Positions 41,810 through 50,093 of a DNA stretch of 50,093 nt are shown here, piece by piece. Location: positions 1 through 50,093 of the forward strand of contig JADMJR010000040.1 of the NCBI GenBank assembly GCA_018780365.1, written 5' to 3'. How positions within the stretch are numbered: position 1 is the stretch's first letter; the number at the start of each line of letters is the position of its first letter. Under the pieces are notes generated by a model that ran no database searches, had not been told where the DNA came from, and saw only the letters and a program-made list of their open reading frames with translations. Position numbers and translations under genes: made by a program. This stretch comes from Acidovorax sp. (lineage in GTDB: Bacteria > Pseudomonadota > Gammaproteobacteria > Burkholderiales > Burkholderiaceae_C).

Positions 41810-44485
41810 ATGACCCAGTTTGCCAAAGAAACCTTGCCTATCAGCCTCGAAGAGGAGATGCGGCGCAGTTATCTCGATTACGCGATGAGCGTGATCGTGG
41901 GCCGGGCTCTGCCCGACGCGCGCGACGGCTTGAAGCCGGTGCATCGCCGCGTACTTTTTGCGATGCACGAACTCAACAACGACTGGAACCGGCCCTACAA
42001 GAAGTCTGCCCGTATCGTGGGCGATGTGATTGGTAAATACCACCCGCACGGAGATTCGGCGGTGTACGACACCATCGTGCGGATGGCCCAGGATTTCTCG
42101 CTGCGCCACATGCTGGTGGACGGTCAGGGCAATTTCGGCTCGGTGGATGGCGACAACGCCGCGGCCATGCGATACACCGAAATCCGCCTGGCAAAAATCG
42201 CGCATGAAATGCTGGGCGATATCGACAAGGAAACCGTCGATTTCGGCCCCAACTACGACGGCAGCGAAAAGGAGCCGCTGGTGTTGCCCAGCAAGCTCCC
42301 CAATCTGCTGGTGAATGGATCGGCCGGTATTGCCGTGGGCATGGCCACGAATATCCCGCCGCACAACCTCAACGAGGTGGTGGATGCATGCCTGCACATG
42401 CTGCGCAACCCCGATACCACCATCGATGAGTTGATGGAAATCATCCCGGCCCCCGACTTCCCCACCGCTGGCATCATCTACGGCATTAACGGTGTGAAGG
42501 ATGGGTACCGCACGGGACGCGGGCGCGTGATCATGCGTGCCAAGTGCCACTTCGAGGACATCGACCGTGGCCAGCGCCAGGCGATCATCGTCGACGAGCT
42601 GCCCTACCAGGTCAACAAAAAGACGCTACAGGAGCGCATGGCCGAACTGGTGCATGAGAAGAAGATCGAAGGCATCAGCCACATCCAGGACGAGTCCGAC
42701 AAATCGGGCATGCGCCTGGTGATCGAGCTCAAGCGCGGCGAAGTGCCTGAGGTGGTGCTCAACAACCTGTACAAGCAGACGCAGCTGCAGGACACCTTCG
42801 GCATGAACATGGTGGCGCTGATCGACGGCCAGCCCCGCCTGTGCAACCTCAAGGATCTGATCAGCGTCTTCCTGCAGCACCGCCGCGAGGTGGTCACCCG
42901 CCGCACCGTGTTCGAGCTGCGCAAGGCCCGTGATCGTGGCCACGTGCTCGAAGGCCTGGCCGTGGCGCTGGCCAACATCGACGACTTCATCGCCATCATC
43001 CGCAACGCCCCCACCCCGCCAGTGGCCAAGGCCGAGCTGATGGCCCGCCCCTGGGACAGCAAGCTGGTGCGCGAGATGCTCACCCGCACGCGTGCCGACG
43101 GTGGCGTGATCAATGCTGACGACTATCGCCCCGACGGCCTCGAAAAAGAATTCGGCATGGGCCAGGACGGCCTGTACCGCCTGTCGGAAACGCAGGCCCA
43201 GGAAATCCTGCAGATGCGCCTGCAGCGCCTCACGGGCCTGGAGCAGGACAAGATCGTGGCCGAGTACAAGGAAGTCATGGCGGTCATCGAAGACCTGCTG
43301 GACATCCTGGCCAAGCCCGAGCGCGTCTCCACCATCATTGGCGACGAACTCACCTCCATCAAGACCGAGTTCGGCCAGCACAAGCTGGGAGCTCGCCGCA
43401 GCATCGTCGAGTACAGCGCGCAGGACCTCTCCACCGAGGACCTGATCACCCCCACCGACATGGTGGTGACGCTCAGCCACACTGGCTACATCAAGAGCCA
43501 GCCCCTGTCCGAATACCGCGCCCAGAAGCGCGGCGGACGCGGCAAGCAGGCCACGGCGACCAAAGAAGACGACTGGATCGACCAGCTCTTCATCGCCAAC
43601 ACGCACGACTACATCCTGTGCTTCTCCAACCGTGGCCGGCTGTACTGGCTCAAGGTCTGGGAAGTGCCCGCCGGTTCGCGCGGCTCGCGCGGCCGCCCCA
43701 TCGTGAACATGTTCCCGCTGCAAGACGGCGAGAAGATCAACGTGGTGCTGGCGCTCACCGGCGACATGCGCACCTTCCCCGCCGACCGCTACGTGTTCAT
43801 GTCGACCAGCATGGGCACAGTGAAGAAGACCGCGCTCGACGAATTCAGCAACCCGCGCAAGGGCGGCATCATTGCCGTCAACCTCGATGACGGCGACTAT
43901 CTTGTAGGCGCCGCCCTCACCGACGGCCAGCACGACGTGATGTTGTTCAGCGACGGCGGCAAGGCCGTTCGCTTTGACGAGAACGATGTGCGCCCCCTGG
44001 GCCGCCAGGCCCGCGGCGTGCGCGGCATGATGCTGGAAGACGGCCAGAGCGTGATCGCCATGCTGGTGGCCGAAGACGAGACACAAAGCGTGCTCACTGC
44101 CACCGAGAACGGCTACGGCAAGCGCACCAGCATCGTCGAGTACACGCGCCACGGCCGCGGCACCAAGGGCATGATCGCCATCCAGCAGAGCGAGCGCAAC
44201 GGCAAGGTCGTGGCCGCCACGCTGGTGCATGCCGATGACGAGATCATGCTCATCACCGACAAGGGCGTGCTGGTGCGCACCCGCGTGTCCGAGATCCGCG
44301 AGCTGGGCCGCGCCACGCAGGGCGTGACGCTGATCGCGCTGGACGAAGGCTCCAAGCTCAGCGGCCTGCAACGCATCGTGGAAAACGATGCCAATGTGGT
44401 CGATGCCGACACCGACGGTGACGGCAGCAGTGCGGACAGTGGTGGCCCCGCTGATTCCGGCACACCCCCAACTCCTGACGCCTGA
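41810..44485 (+). CDS. gyrA: DNA gyrase subunit A
   Basis: 891 aa. It is the DNA breakage-rejoining subunit of gyrase. The catalytic tyrosine lies in [13 protein letters not shown]. The quinolone-resistance region reads [13 protein letters not shown], with serine and aspartate at the positions equal to E. coli 83 and 87, so the common resistance changes are absent. The GyrA box is QKRGGRGK in the C-terminal domain, which ends in an acidic, Gly/Ser-rich tail. ATG at 41810 is the natural start, but no ribosome-binding site is visible; an in-frame TTG at 41789 is not better. Confidence 0.97.
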   Translation: MTQFAKETLPISLEEEMRRSYLDYAMSVIVGRALPDARDGLKPVHRRVLFAMHELNNDWNRPYKKSARIVGDVIGKYHPHGDSAVYDTIVRMAQDFSLRHMLVDGQGNFGSVDGDNAAAMRYTEIRLAKIAHEMLGDIDKETVDFGPNYDGSEKEPLVLPSKLPNLLVNGSAGIAVGMATNIPPHNLNEVVDACLHMLRNPDTTIDELMEIIPAPDFPTAGIIYGINGVKDGYRTGRGRVIMRAKCHFEDIDRGQRQAIIVDELPYQVNKKTLQERMAELVHEKKIEGISHIQDESDKSGMRLVIELKRGEVPEVVLNNLYKQTQLQDTFGMNMVALIDGQPRLCNLKDLISVFLQHRREVVTRRTVFELRKARDRGHVLEGLAVALANIDDFIAIIRNAPTPPVAKAELMARPWDSKLVREMLTRTRADGGVINADDYRPDGLEKEFGMGQDGLYRLSETQAQEILQMRLQRLTGLEQDKIVAEYKEVMAVIEDLLDILAKPERVSTIIGDELTSIKTEFGQHKLGARRSIVEYSAQDLSTEDLITPTDMVVTLSHTGYIKSQPLSEYRAQKRGGRGKQATATKEDDWIDQLFIANTHDYILCFSNRGRLYWLKVWEVPAGSRGSRGRPIVNMFPLQDGEKINVVLALTGDMRTFPADRYVFMSTSMGTVKKTALDEFSNPRKGGIIAVNLDDGDYLVGAALTDGQHDVMLFSDGGKAVRFDENDVRPLGRQARGVRGMMLEDGQSVIAMLVAEDETQSVLTATENGYGKRTSIVEYTRHGRGTKGMIAIQQSERNGKVVAATLVHADDEIMLITDKGVLVRTRVSEIRELGRATQGVTLIALDEGSKLSGLQRIVENDANVVDADTDGDGSSADSGGPADSGTPPTPDA

Positions 44486-44505
44486 CCTCCCAGCCCCGCC
44501 CTCAC

Positions 44506-44532
44506 CGGGTGCCATGCCGAGCATGGCACCCG
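44506..44532 (+). terminator. Hairpin after gyrA
   Basis: Perfect 12-base stem CGGGTGCCATGC / GCATGGCACCCG with a CGA loop, 20 bases after the gyrA stop. No clean T tract follows, so it may be a weak terminator or an mRNA-stabilising end. Confidence 0.7.
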
Positions 44533-44596
44533 AATACTATTAAAAGTATAGCTACTGGCGCTTATCCAGCAGGCGCAAGCAGCATTTTTGACTGTT
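44533..44596. repeat. Interspersed ~60-bp repeat (family A), gyrA-serC spacer
   Basis: ATAGCTACTGGCGCTTATCC then AGCAGGCGC and a CATTTTTGACTG end. It is the copy closest to that at 8186-8250 (18 of 20 in the first block). It ends five bases before the serC start at 44602, so it supplies the serC 5' leader. Confidence 0.75.
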
Positions 44597-44601
44597 AAAC
44601 C

Positions 44602-45711
44602 ATGACCCGCCCCTACAACTTCTCGGCCGGCCCGGCCGCCATCCCCGCCGAAGTGCTGGAGCAAGCCGCCGCCGAAATGCTCGACTGGCATGGCAGCGGC
44701 ATGGGCGTGATGGAGATGAGCCACCGGGGCAAAGAATTCCTGTCCATCTACGAGCAGGCCGAAGCCGACCTGCGCGCGCTGCTGGCCGTGCCCACCCACT
44801 ACAAGATCCTGTTCATGCAGGGCGGCGGGCTGGCCGAAAACGCCATCGTGCCGCTGAATCTTTCACGCGCTGGCGCCGTGGATTTTGTGGTGACGGGCAG
44901 CTGGAGCCAGAAGTCGCAGAAGGAAGCGCGCAAGTACGCCTCCGAAGTGAACATCGTGGCCTCTGCCGAAAACACCGGCTTCACCACCCTGCCCGACCCG
45001 AGCTCGTGGACGGTCAGTCGAGGCGCAAGCTACCTGCATATCTGCAGCAACGAAACCATCAACGGCATCGAGTTCCACGAGTTGCCCGACCTGAAGGCGC
45101 TGGGATGCGATGCGCCCCTGGTCATCGATTTTTCGTCGCACGTGGCATCGCGGCCCGTGGACTGGTCGCGCGTGGGCCTGGCCTTTGGCGGCGCGCAAAA
45201 GAACCTGGGCCCTGCGGGCCTCACGCTGGTGATCGTGCGCGAAGACCTGCTGGGCCACGCCCTGCCCGCCTGCCCCAGCGCCTTTGACTACAAAACCGTG
45301 GCCGACAACCAGTCCATGTACAACACGCCCCCCACCTGGGGCATCTACATCGCGGGCCTCACCTTCCAGTGGCTCAAGCGCCAGACCGAGGGCGGCCTGA
45401 GTGGCGTGGCCGCGATGGAGCAGCGCAACATCGCCAAGGCCGCCCTGCTCTACAACGCCATCGACAGCTCGCAGCTGTATGTGAACAAGGTGGCGGCCAA
45501 CTGCCGCTCGCGCATGAACATTCCGTTCTTCCTGCGCGACGAAAGCCGCAACGATGCGTTCCTGGCTGGCGCCAAGGAACGTGGTCTGCTGCAACTCAAG
45601 GGCCACAAGTCCGTGGGCGGCATGCGCGCCAGTGTCTACAACGCCATGCCACTGGCCGGCGTGCAGGCGCTGGTGGACTACATGCGAGAATTTGAACAAA
45701 AACACGCCTGA
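44602..45711 (+). CDS. serC: Phosphoserine aminotransferase
   Basis: 369 aa PLP enzyme of serine and pyridoxal phosphate synthesis; it aminates 3-phosphohydroxypyruvate. The N-terminal [20 protein letters not shown] and [13 protein letters not shown] are hallmark sequences, and the PLP lysine is in [13 protein letters not shown]. The C-terminal [19 protein letters not shown] binds substrate phosphate. Length is normal (~360). No strong ribosome-binding site precedes the ATG because a repeat fills the leader. It starts the serC-pheA-tyrA-aroA run. Confidence 0.97.
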   Translation: MTRPYNFSAGPAAIPAEVLEQAAAEMLDWHGSGMGVMEMSHRGKEFLSIYEQAEADLRALLAVPTHYKILFMQGGGLAENAIVPLNLSRAGAVDFVVTGSWSQKSQKEARKYASEVNIVASAENTGFTTLPDPSSWTVSRGASYLHICSNETINGIEFHELPDLKALGCDAPLVIDFSSHVASRPVDWSRVGLAFGGAQKNLGPAGLTLVIVREDLLGHALPACPSAFDYKTVADNQSMYNTPPTWGIYIAGLTFQWLKRQTEGGLSGVAAMEQRNIAKAALLYNAIDSSQLYVNKVAANCRSRMNIPFFLRDESRNDAFLAGAKERGLLQLKGHKSVGGMRASVYNAMPLAGVQALVDYMREFEQKHA

Positions 45712-45770
45712 AGAAGAACGCGCCCGGTACAAAAACGGCTTCAAGAGCCCGCACAGACATCCCACCGTCC

Positions 45771-46868
45771 ATGAACAATCCGTTAGCCTCACCCGACCTC
45801 GCCAGCCTGCGCGTGCAGATCGACTCCATCGACCAGCAACTGCTGACGCTGCTGAACCAGCGGGCACTGGTGGCCGAGCAGGTGGGCGAAGTCAAGAAAC
45901 GCGAAGGCACGCCGTTCTTCCGCCCCGACCGTGTGGCGCAGGTCATCGAGAAGATCCAGACCGCCAACCCGGGCCCGCTCAAGGGGCCCCATGTGGCCGC
46001 CATCTGGCGCGAAATCATGTCGGCCTGCCTGGCACTCGAATCGCCCCAGCGCGTGGCCGTGCTGGGCCCCGAGGGCACGTTCTGCGAACAGGCCGCCATT
46101 GAATTTTTTGGCGGCGCGGCCGACCTGATGTACTGCGCCAACTTCGACGAGGTGTTCCACGCCACGGCGGCTGGCAGCGCTCAGTACGGCGTGGTGGGTG
46201 TGGAGAACTCCACCGAAGGCGTGGTCACCCGCTCGCTCGACCTGTTCCTGCACACCCCCACCCACGTGGTGGGCGAAGTGAGCCTGCTGGTGCGCCACAA
46301 CCTGCTGCGCACCAATAACTCGCTCGATGGTATCAAGGTGGTATTGGCCCACCCGCAGGCGCTGGCGCAATGCCAGGCCTGGTTGACCAAACACCTGCCG
46401 CATGCCGAGCGCCGCCCGGTATCGAGCAACGCCGAAGGCGCCCGCCTGGCCACCACCAACCCGGCCTGGGCGGCGCTGTCCAGCGAACGCGCAGCCACAC
46501 AATTTGGCCTGCACATCGTCGCCCACGCCATCCAGGACGACGCGTACAACCGCACCCGTTTTGCCATCATCTGCCTGCCCCACACGCTGCAGACGCCCCC
46601 CCCCTCGGGCAAGGACTGCACCAGCCTGGTCGTGTCGGTGCCCAACCAGCCCGGCGCGGTGCATGACCTGCTGGTGCCACTCAAAACCCATGGTGTGTCC
46701 ATGACACGTTTTGAATCACGCCCCGCACGCACCGGCCAGTGGGAGTACTACTTCTACATCGACCTCGACGGCCATCCCGCGCAGCCCCATGTGGCACGGG
46801 CGCTGGAAGAACTGCGCAGCCTGTGCGCCTTCTACAAGGTTCTGGGCACCTACCCCGTGTCATCCTGA
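45771..46868 (+). CDS. pheA: Bifunctional chorismate mutase / prephenate dehydratase (P-protein)
   Basis: 365 aa, making phenylpyruvate from chorismate by way of prephenate. The chorismate mutase part is at ~10-90 (RVQIDSIDQQLLTLLNQRAL); the prephenate dehydratase part at ~95-275 (VAVLGPEGTFCEQAA, GVVGVENSTEGVVTRSLDLF); the ACT regulatory domain at ~285-360 (VSVPNQPGAVHDLLVP, FESRPARTGQWEYYFYIDL) should confer phenylalanine feedback. It follows serC by 59 bases and precedes tyrA by 12. Confidence 0.96.
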   Translation: MNNPLASPDLASLRVQIDSIDQQLLTLLNQRALVAEQVGEVKKREGTPFFRPDRVAQVIEKIQTANPGPLKGPHVAAIWREIMSACLALESPQRVAVLGPEGTFCEQAAIEFFGGAADLMYCANFDEVFHATAAGSAQYGVVGVENSTEGVVTRSLDLFLHTPTHVVGEVSLLVRHNLLRTNNSLDGIKVVLAHPQALAQCQAWLTKHLPHAERRPVSSNAEGARLATTNPAWAALSSERAATQFGLHIVAHAIQDDAYNRTRFAIICLPHTLQTPPPSGKDCTSLVVSVPNQPGAVHDLLVPLKTHGVSMTRFESRPARTGQWEYYFYIDLDGHPAQPHVARALEELRSLCAFYKVLGTYPVSS

Positions 46869-46880
46869 GGAGCCGTCGCC

Positions 46881-47753
46881 ATGTTTGAACAATTGGGACT
46901 GATTGGCTGCGGGCTCATGGGGGGCTCGTTTGCCCTGGCCATGAAGAAGGCGGGTCTGGTCAAGCGGGTGGTGGGCTACAGCAAGTCGCCCTCCACCACC
47001 GACCGCGCACGCCAGCTGGGCGTGATCGATGTCGAGGCTCCGTCGGCCCTGCTGGCCGTGGCCGGTGCCGACGTTGTGCTGGTGGCCGTGCCCGTTGCAG
47101 CCACCGAAGCCACCCTGAAGGCCATCAAACATCTGGTCACGCCCCAGATGCTCATCATGGATGTGGGCTCGACCAAAGCCGATGTGGTGCAGGCTGCACA
47201 ACGGGCCTTGCGTGACCAGGTCGGCTCGTTTGTGCCGGCGCACCCCATCACGGGGCGCGAAGTGTCGGGCGTGGAACACGCCGAGGCAGACCTCTACAGC
47301 GGGCGCCAGGTCATCCTGACGCCGACCGAACGCACCCTGACCGTTCAGCTCCAGAATGCCGAAAAAATCTGGAGCGCGCTGGGCTGCCGCGTGACCAGCA
47401 TGTCGCCCGAGTCGCATGACGCAGCGTTTGCGGCCGTCAGTCACCTGCCCCATGTGCTCGCCTTCGCGATGATGAACAGCATCACCGGGCAATCCCATGG
47501 CGATGATTTCCTGTCCCTGGCGGGCCCCGGGTTCCGGGATTTCACCCGCATCGCAGCCAGCGACCCCAAGGTGTGGCGCGACATCCTGCTGTCCAACCGG
47601 GCAGAGCTCATTGCCCAGTCCCAACTGTTCCAGCAGGCCCTGCGCAACATCGAGCAGGCCATGGAAAAGGGCAACGCCCAGGCGCTGGAAGACATGTTGA
47701 CCCTGGCCAGCGAAACCCGCGCCCATTGGCGCATGGGTGCAAAACGCAAGTAA
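46881..47753 (+). CDS. tyrA: Prephenate dehydrogenase
   Basis: 290 aa. It oxidatively decarboxylates prephenate to 4-hydroxyphenylpyruvate on the tyrosine branch. The Rossmann motif is GLIGCGLMGGSFALAMKKAG at ~6-26, with VGSTKADVV, VPAHPITGREVSGVEHA and the conserved SPESHDAAFAAVSHLPHVLA. There is no ACT domain or mutase domain, so it is the simple TyrA form. It starts 12 bases after pheA with GAGGAG upstream, so the two are co-transcribed. Confidence 0.95.
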   Translation: MFEQLGLIGCGLMGGSFALAMKKAGLVKRVVGYSKSPSTTDRARQLGVIDVEAPSALLAVAGADVVLVAVPVAATEATLKAIKHLVTPQMLIMDVGSTKADVVQAAQRALRDQVGSFVPAHPITGREVSGVEHAEADLYSGRQVILTPTERTLTVQLQNAEKIWSALGCRVTSMSPESHDAAFAAVSHLPHVLAFAMMNSITGQSHGDDFLSLAGPGFRDFTRIAASDPKVWRDILLSNRAELIAQSQLFQQALRNIEQAMEKGNAQALEDMLTLASETRAHWRMGAKRK

Positions 47754-47759
47754 CCCCCG

Positions 47760-47872
47760 GAAGTAATCCCCCCTGAGTCGCCTGCGGCGCCTTCCTCCAA
47801 GGGGGATGCACCCGGTGGCCTGGCAAAGCCAGTTCCACGGGTGCACTGGGATAGGTCTGCGCCAGCGGCGAC
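47760..47872. repeat. GC-rich intergenic repeat (family B) between tyrA and aroA
   Basis: CCCCCTGAGTCGCCTGCGGC..CTTCCTCCAAGGGGG forms a long imperfect hairpin directly after tyrA, followed by CGGTGGCCTGGCAAAGCCAG, a second dyad. The opening block resembles the hutF-hutG spacer. It separates tyrA from the fused aroA gene. Confidence 0.55.
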
Positions 47873-47903
47873 GAGCGCTGGCACCAATGGACGAAAGATA
47901 CTG

Positions 47904-49940
47904 ATGTACAGCACCGCATTCCTCGATCTCCCCCCCCTGCAAGCCGCTGCAGGCGAAGTCCACCTGCCGGGCTCCAAGAGCATCTCCAACCGCGTGCTGC
48001 TGCTGGCCGCGCTGAGCAACGGCACCACCACCGTGCACGACCTGCTGGCGTCCGACGACACGCGCGTGATGCTGGATGCCCTGCGCCAGATCGGCTGCAC
48101 CGTGGATGAATCGGCGGGCAGCAGCACCGTGCGCATCACCGGCCTGGGGGGCCGCATGCCGCAATCTCCGGCCAAGCTCTTCCTAGGCAATGCTGGCACC
48201 GCCATGCGCCCCCTCACGGCTGCGCTGGCGTTGCTGGGCGGCGAGTTCGAGCTGTCGGGCGTGCCGCGCATGCACGAGCGCCCCATCGGCGACCTCGTGG
48301 ACGCCCTGCGCCAGTTGGGCTGCCAGATCGACTACCTGGGCAACGAAGGCTACCCGCCGCTCAAGATCGCCCACGGCCAAGGGGTGCCAGCCCTGGCGCT
48401 GGCAGAGCCCATCCGCGTGCGGGGCGATGTGTCAAGCCAGTTCCTCACTGCCCTGCTGATGGCGCTACCGCTCGCTGCGGGCGCACAGGCCATCGTGATC
48501 GACGTGGTGGGCGAGCTAATCTCCAAGCCCTACATCGCCATCACGCTCCAGCTGCTGGCGCGGTTTGGCATCGTGGTCGAACACCAGAACTGGCAGCGCT
48601 TCACCATCGCCGCCGGCAGCCGCTACCAGTCGCCTGGCAGCATCCATGTGGAGGCCGACGCCTCATCTGCTAGCTATTTCATAGCACTTGGTGCAATAGC
48701 AACAGGCGGTGAGGGCCAAAAAAGCATCAAAATTCAGGGTGTCGGGCTGGATTCGATCCAGGGCGACATCCGTTTTGCCCTGGCCGCACGCGCCATGGGT
48801 GCCGTGGTCACGGGCGGGGCCAACTGGCTGCAAATCGAACGCGGCGCGTGGCCCCTCAAGGCCATTGAACTGGACTGCAACCACATCCCCGACGCGGCCA
48901 TGACGCTGGCCGTGATGGCGCTGTATGCCGAAGGCACCACCACGCTGACCAACATCGCCAGCTGGCGCGTGAAGGAAACCGACCGCATTGCCGCCATGGC
49001 CACCGAACTGCGCAAGCTCGGCGCTACGGTGGAAGAAGGCGCAGACTTCATCCGTGTCACGCCCCCTTCCCAGGCGGCAGACTGGAAAGCCGCCAGCATC
49101 CACACCTACGACGACCACCGCGTGGCCATGTGTTTCTCGCTGGCCGCCTTCAACCCGGCCCGCCTGCCGGTGCGCATCGAAGACCCCAAATGTGTGGCCA
49201 AGACCTTCCCGGACTACTTCGAGGCCCTGTTCTCGGTCGCCCAGGTCGAGACCGCCCACATCCCGGTGATCTGCATCGACGGCCCGACTGCCTCGGGCAA
49301 GGGCACGGTGGCGGCTGCGGTGGCTCAGAGGCTGGGCTACCGCTTTCTCGACTCGGGGGCGATGTACCGCATCACCGCCTTGGCCGCGCTGCGTGCAGGC
49401 CTGGCCATCGACGCCGACCACGAAGCACGCATTGCATCCATGGCGCAGACCCTGCCGGTGCGCTTTGAAAGCGGCCGGGTGTTGCTGGGCAGCGACGACG
49501 TGACCGACGCCATCCGCACCGAGGAAGCCGGAATGAACGCGTCCCGTGTCTCCGCCCTGCCCGCCGTGCGCACGGCCCTGGTAGACCTGCAGCACAGCTT
49601 CCAGCGCCTGCCGGGCCTGGTGGCCGACGGCCGCGACATGGGCACCGTGATCTTCCCAGAGGCCCCGCTCAAGGTCTATTTGACGGCCAGCGCCGCCTGC
49701 CGCGCCGAGCGGCGTTATAAACAGTTGATTTCAAAGGGTTTTTCGGCTAGTATCGAAGACCTTCGCGCGGATCTGGAGGCGCGTGACGCACGGGACAGCT
49801 CCCGCAGCGTCGCACCGCTCAAGCCCGCGCAGGATGCCCTGGTCCTGGACAACTCCGATTTGACGATTGATGAAGCCGTCGAACAGGTGTTGGCCTGGTG
49901 GCAGGAGCGCCAGCCCTTCGCAGCAGCTGCGCAGGGCTGA
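47904..49940 (+). CDS. aroA-cmk: Fused 3-phosphoshikimate 1-carboxyvinyltransferase / cytidylate kinase
   Basis: 678 aa. Residues ~1-445 are EPSP synthase ([10 protein letters not shown] at ~21-30, [24 protein letters not shown]), the sixth step of the shikimate pathway. Residues ~453-678 are CMP kinase ([14 protein letters not shown]-loop near 459-467, [31 protein letters not shown]). The domains are joined without a stop, so one polypeptide has both activities. The ATG at 47904 gives [11 protein letters not shown]; its ribosome-binding site is weak. Residues ~255-277 derive from a family A repeat. Confidence 0.95.
   Translation: MYSTAFLDLPPLQAAAGEVHLPGSKSISNRVLLLAALSNGTTTVHDLLASDDTRVMLDALRQIGCTVDESAGSSTVRITGLGGRMPQSPAKLFLGNAGTAMRPLTAALALLGGEFELSGVPRMHERPIGDLVDALRQLGCQIDYLGNEGYPPLKIAHGQGVPALALAEPIRVRGDVSSQFLTALLMALPLAAGAQAIVIDVVGELISKPYIAITLQLLARFGIVVEHQNWQRFTIAAGSRYQSPGSIHVEADASSASYFIALGAIATGGEGQKSIKIQGVGLDSIQGDIRFALAARAMGAVVTGGANWLQIERGAWPLKAIELDCNHIPDAAMTLAVMALYAEGTTTLTNIASWRVKETDRIAAMATELRKLGATVEEGADFIRVTPPSQAADWKAASIHTYDDHRVAMCFSLAAFNPARLPVRIEDPKCVAKTFPDYFEALFSVAQVETAHIPVICIDGPTASGKGTVAAAVAQRLGYRFLDSGAMYRITALAALRAGLAIDADHEARIASMAQTLPVRFESGRVLLGSDDVTDAIRTEEAGMNASRVSALPAVRTALVDLQHSFQRLPGLVADGRDMGTVIFPEAPLKVYLTASAACRAERRYKQLISKGFSASIEDLRADLEARDARDSSRSVAPLKPAQDALVLDNSDLTIDEAVEQVLAWWQERQPFAAAAQG
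48669..48735 (+). repeat. Interspersed repeat (family A) inside aroA-cmk
   Basis: ATAGCACTTGGTGCAATAGC then CAGGCGGTGAGGGCCA matches the hutD-hutI copy (CAGGCGGTGGCGGCCA) at 14 of 16 positions in the last block. It is read in frame as [19 protein letters not shown], in a surface strand-turn of EPSP synthase before DSIQGDIRF. Confidence 0.55.
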
Positions 49941-50093
49941 AACGTGTGGGGCCCTCGTGCAAATGAGGCCCCGCAGGCAGTGCCGCAAGGCCTTGCCACA
50001 GGCCCACACAGCCCCTCTCGCGCGCCAGCGCACAGGCGGTGTGGATCGATAACCTAACCCGCGGTTCTACCGCAAAAAACCACCGCAAGCAGC
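49941..50093. other. Probable rpsA leader (incomplete)
   Basis: The window ends 153 bases after aroA-cmk. A hairpin GGGGCCCTCG..ATGAGGCCCC lies at about 49950-49974. The gene normally following cmk in proteobacteria is rpsA (ribosomal protein S1), so this is probably its promoter and leader; no coding start is visible. Confidence 0.4.

Noticed and set aside
42626-44524. A 632-codon minus-strand frame opposite gyrA
   Set aside because: Mirror of gyrA codon bias; low-complexity His/Val/Ala composition, no ribosome-binding site.

Overview
The window is a high-GC betaproteobacterial chromosome segment. It most likely comes from the Comamonadaceae (Acidovorax-like). The evidence is the order gyrA-serC-pheA-tyrA-aroA/cmk, an EPSP synthase fused to cytidylate kinase, a tmRNA with the tag ANDERFALAA, and short interspersed repeats that I associate with this family. 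The species call is inference from gene content; no database was consulted.

Layout. (1) 1-2635, plus strand: the end of a branched-chain amino acid type ABC transporter (permease tail and two ATPases), then psd for phosphatidylserine decarboxylase. (2) About 3.0-20.0 kb, minus strand: a large histidine-utilisation block. In transcription order it holds a taurine/sulfonate-type ABC transporter, hutC, hutH, hutU, an IclR regulator, a polar amino acid ABC transporter, a PhyH-type dioxygenase, hutD, hutI, a GlcD-like FAD oxidase, hutF and hutG. HutH, HutU, HutI, HutF and HutG make the five-step route from histidine to glutamate plus formate. Two TGTATATACA-type palindromes, one before hutH and one before the first transporter gene, suggest that HutC controls both enzymes and transporter. 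(3) 20.3-24.2 kb, minus: an envelope-type two-component system, a Spy/CpxP-like lipoprotein and small unknown genes.

(4) About 24.3-39.1 kb: accessory DNA. A probable 161-bp MITE with CTAG flanks is followed by the stump of a decayed element, then by an intact-looking element of about 14.2 kb inserted at the 3' end of ssrA (tmRNA). The intact element carries a P4-type tyrosine integrase next to ssrA, two AlpA-like regulators, a PriCT/Toprim/DUF927 primase-helicase, a RadC-like protein, a YozE-fold protein, one phage-tail-like protein and several orphans. I see no capsid, terminase, portal or conjugation genes, so it looks like a phage satellite or plasmid-like integrative element. The stump to its left repeats the right-end architecture (terminator, integrase start codon, arm repeats, ssrA 3' fragment with terminator) but the integrase gene itself is missing.

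(5) 39.07-50.1 kb: ssrA, gph, ubiG and an OmpA-family gene on the minus strand; then gyrA, serC, pheA, tyrA and aroA-cmk on the plus strand, ending in what should be the leader of rpsA. The serC-pheA-tyrA-aroA run joins serine/pyridoxine and aromatic amino acid synthesis in one transcription direction.
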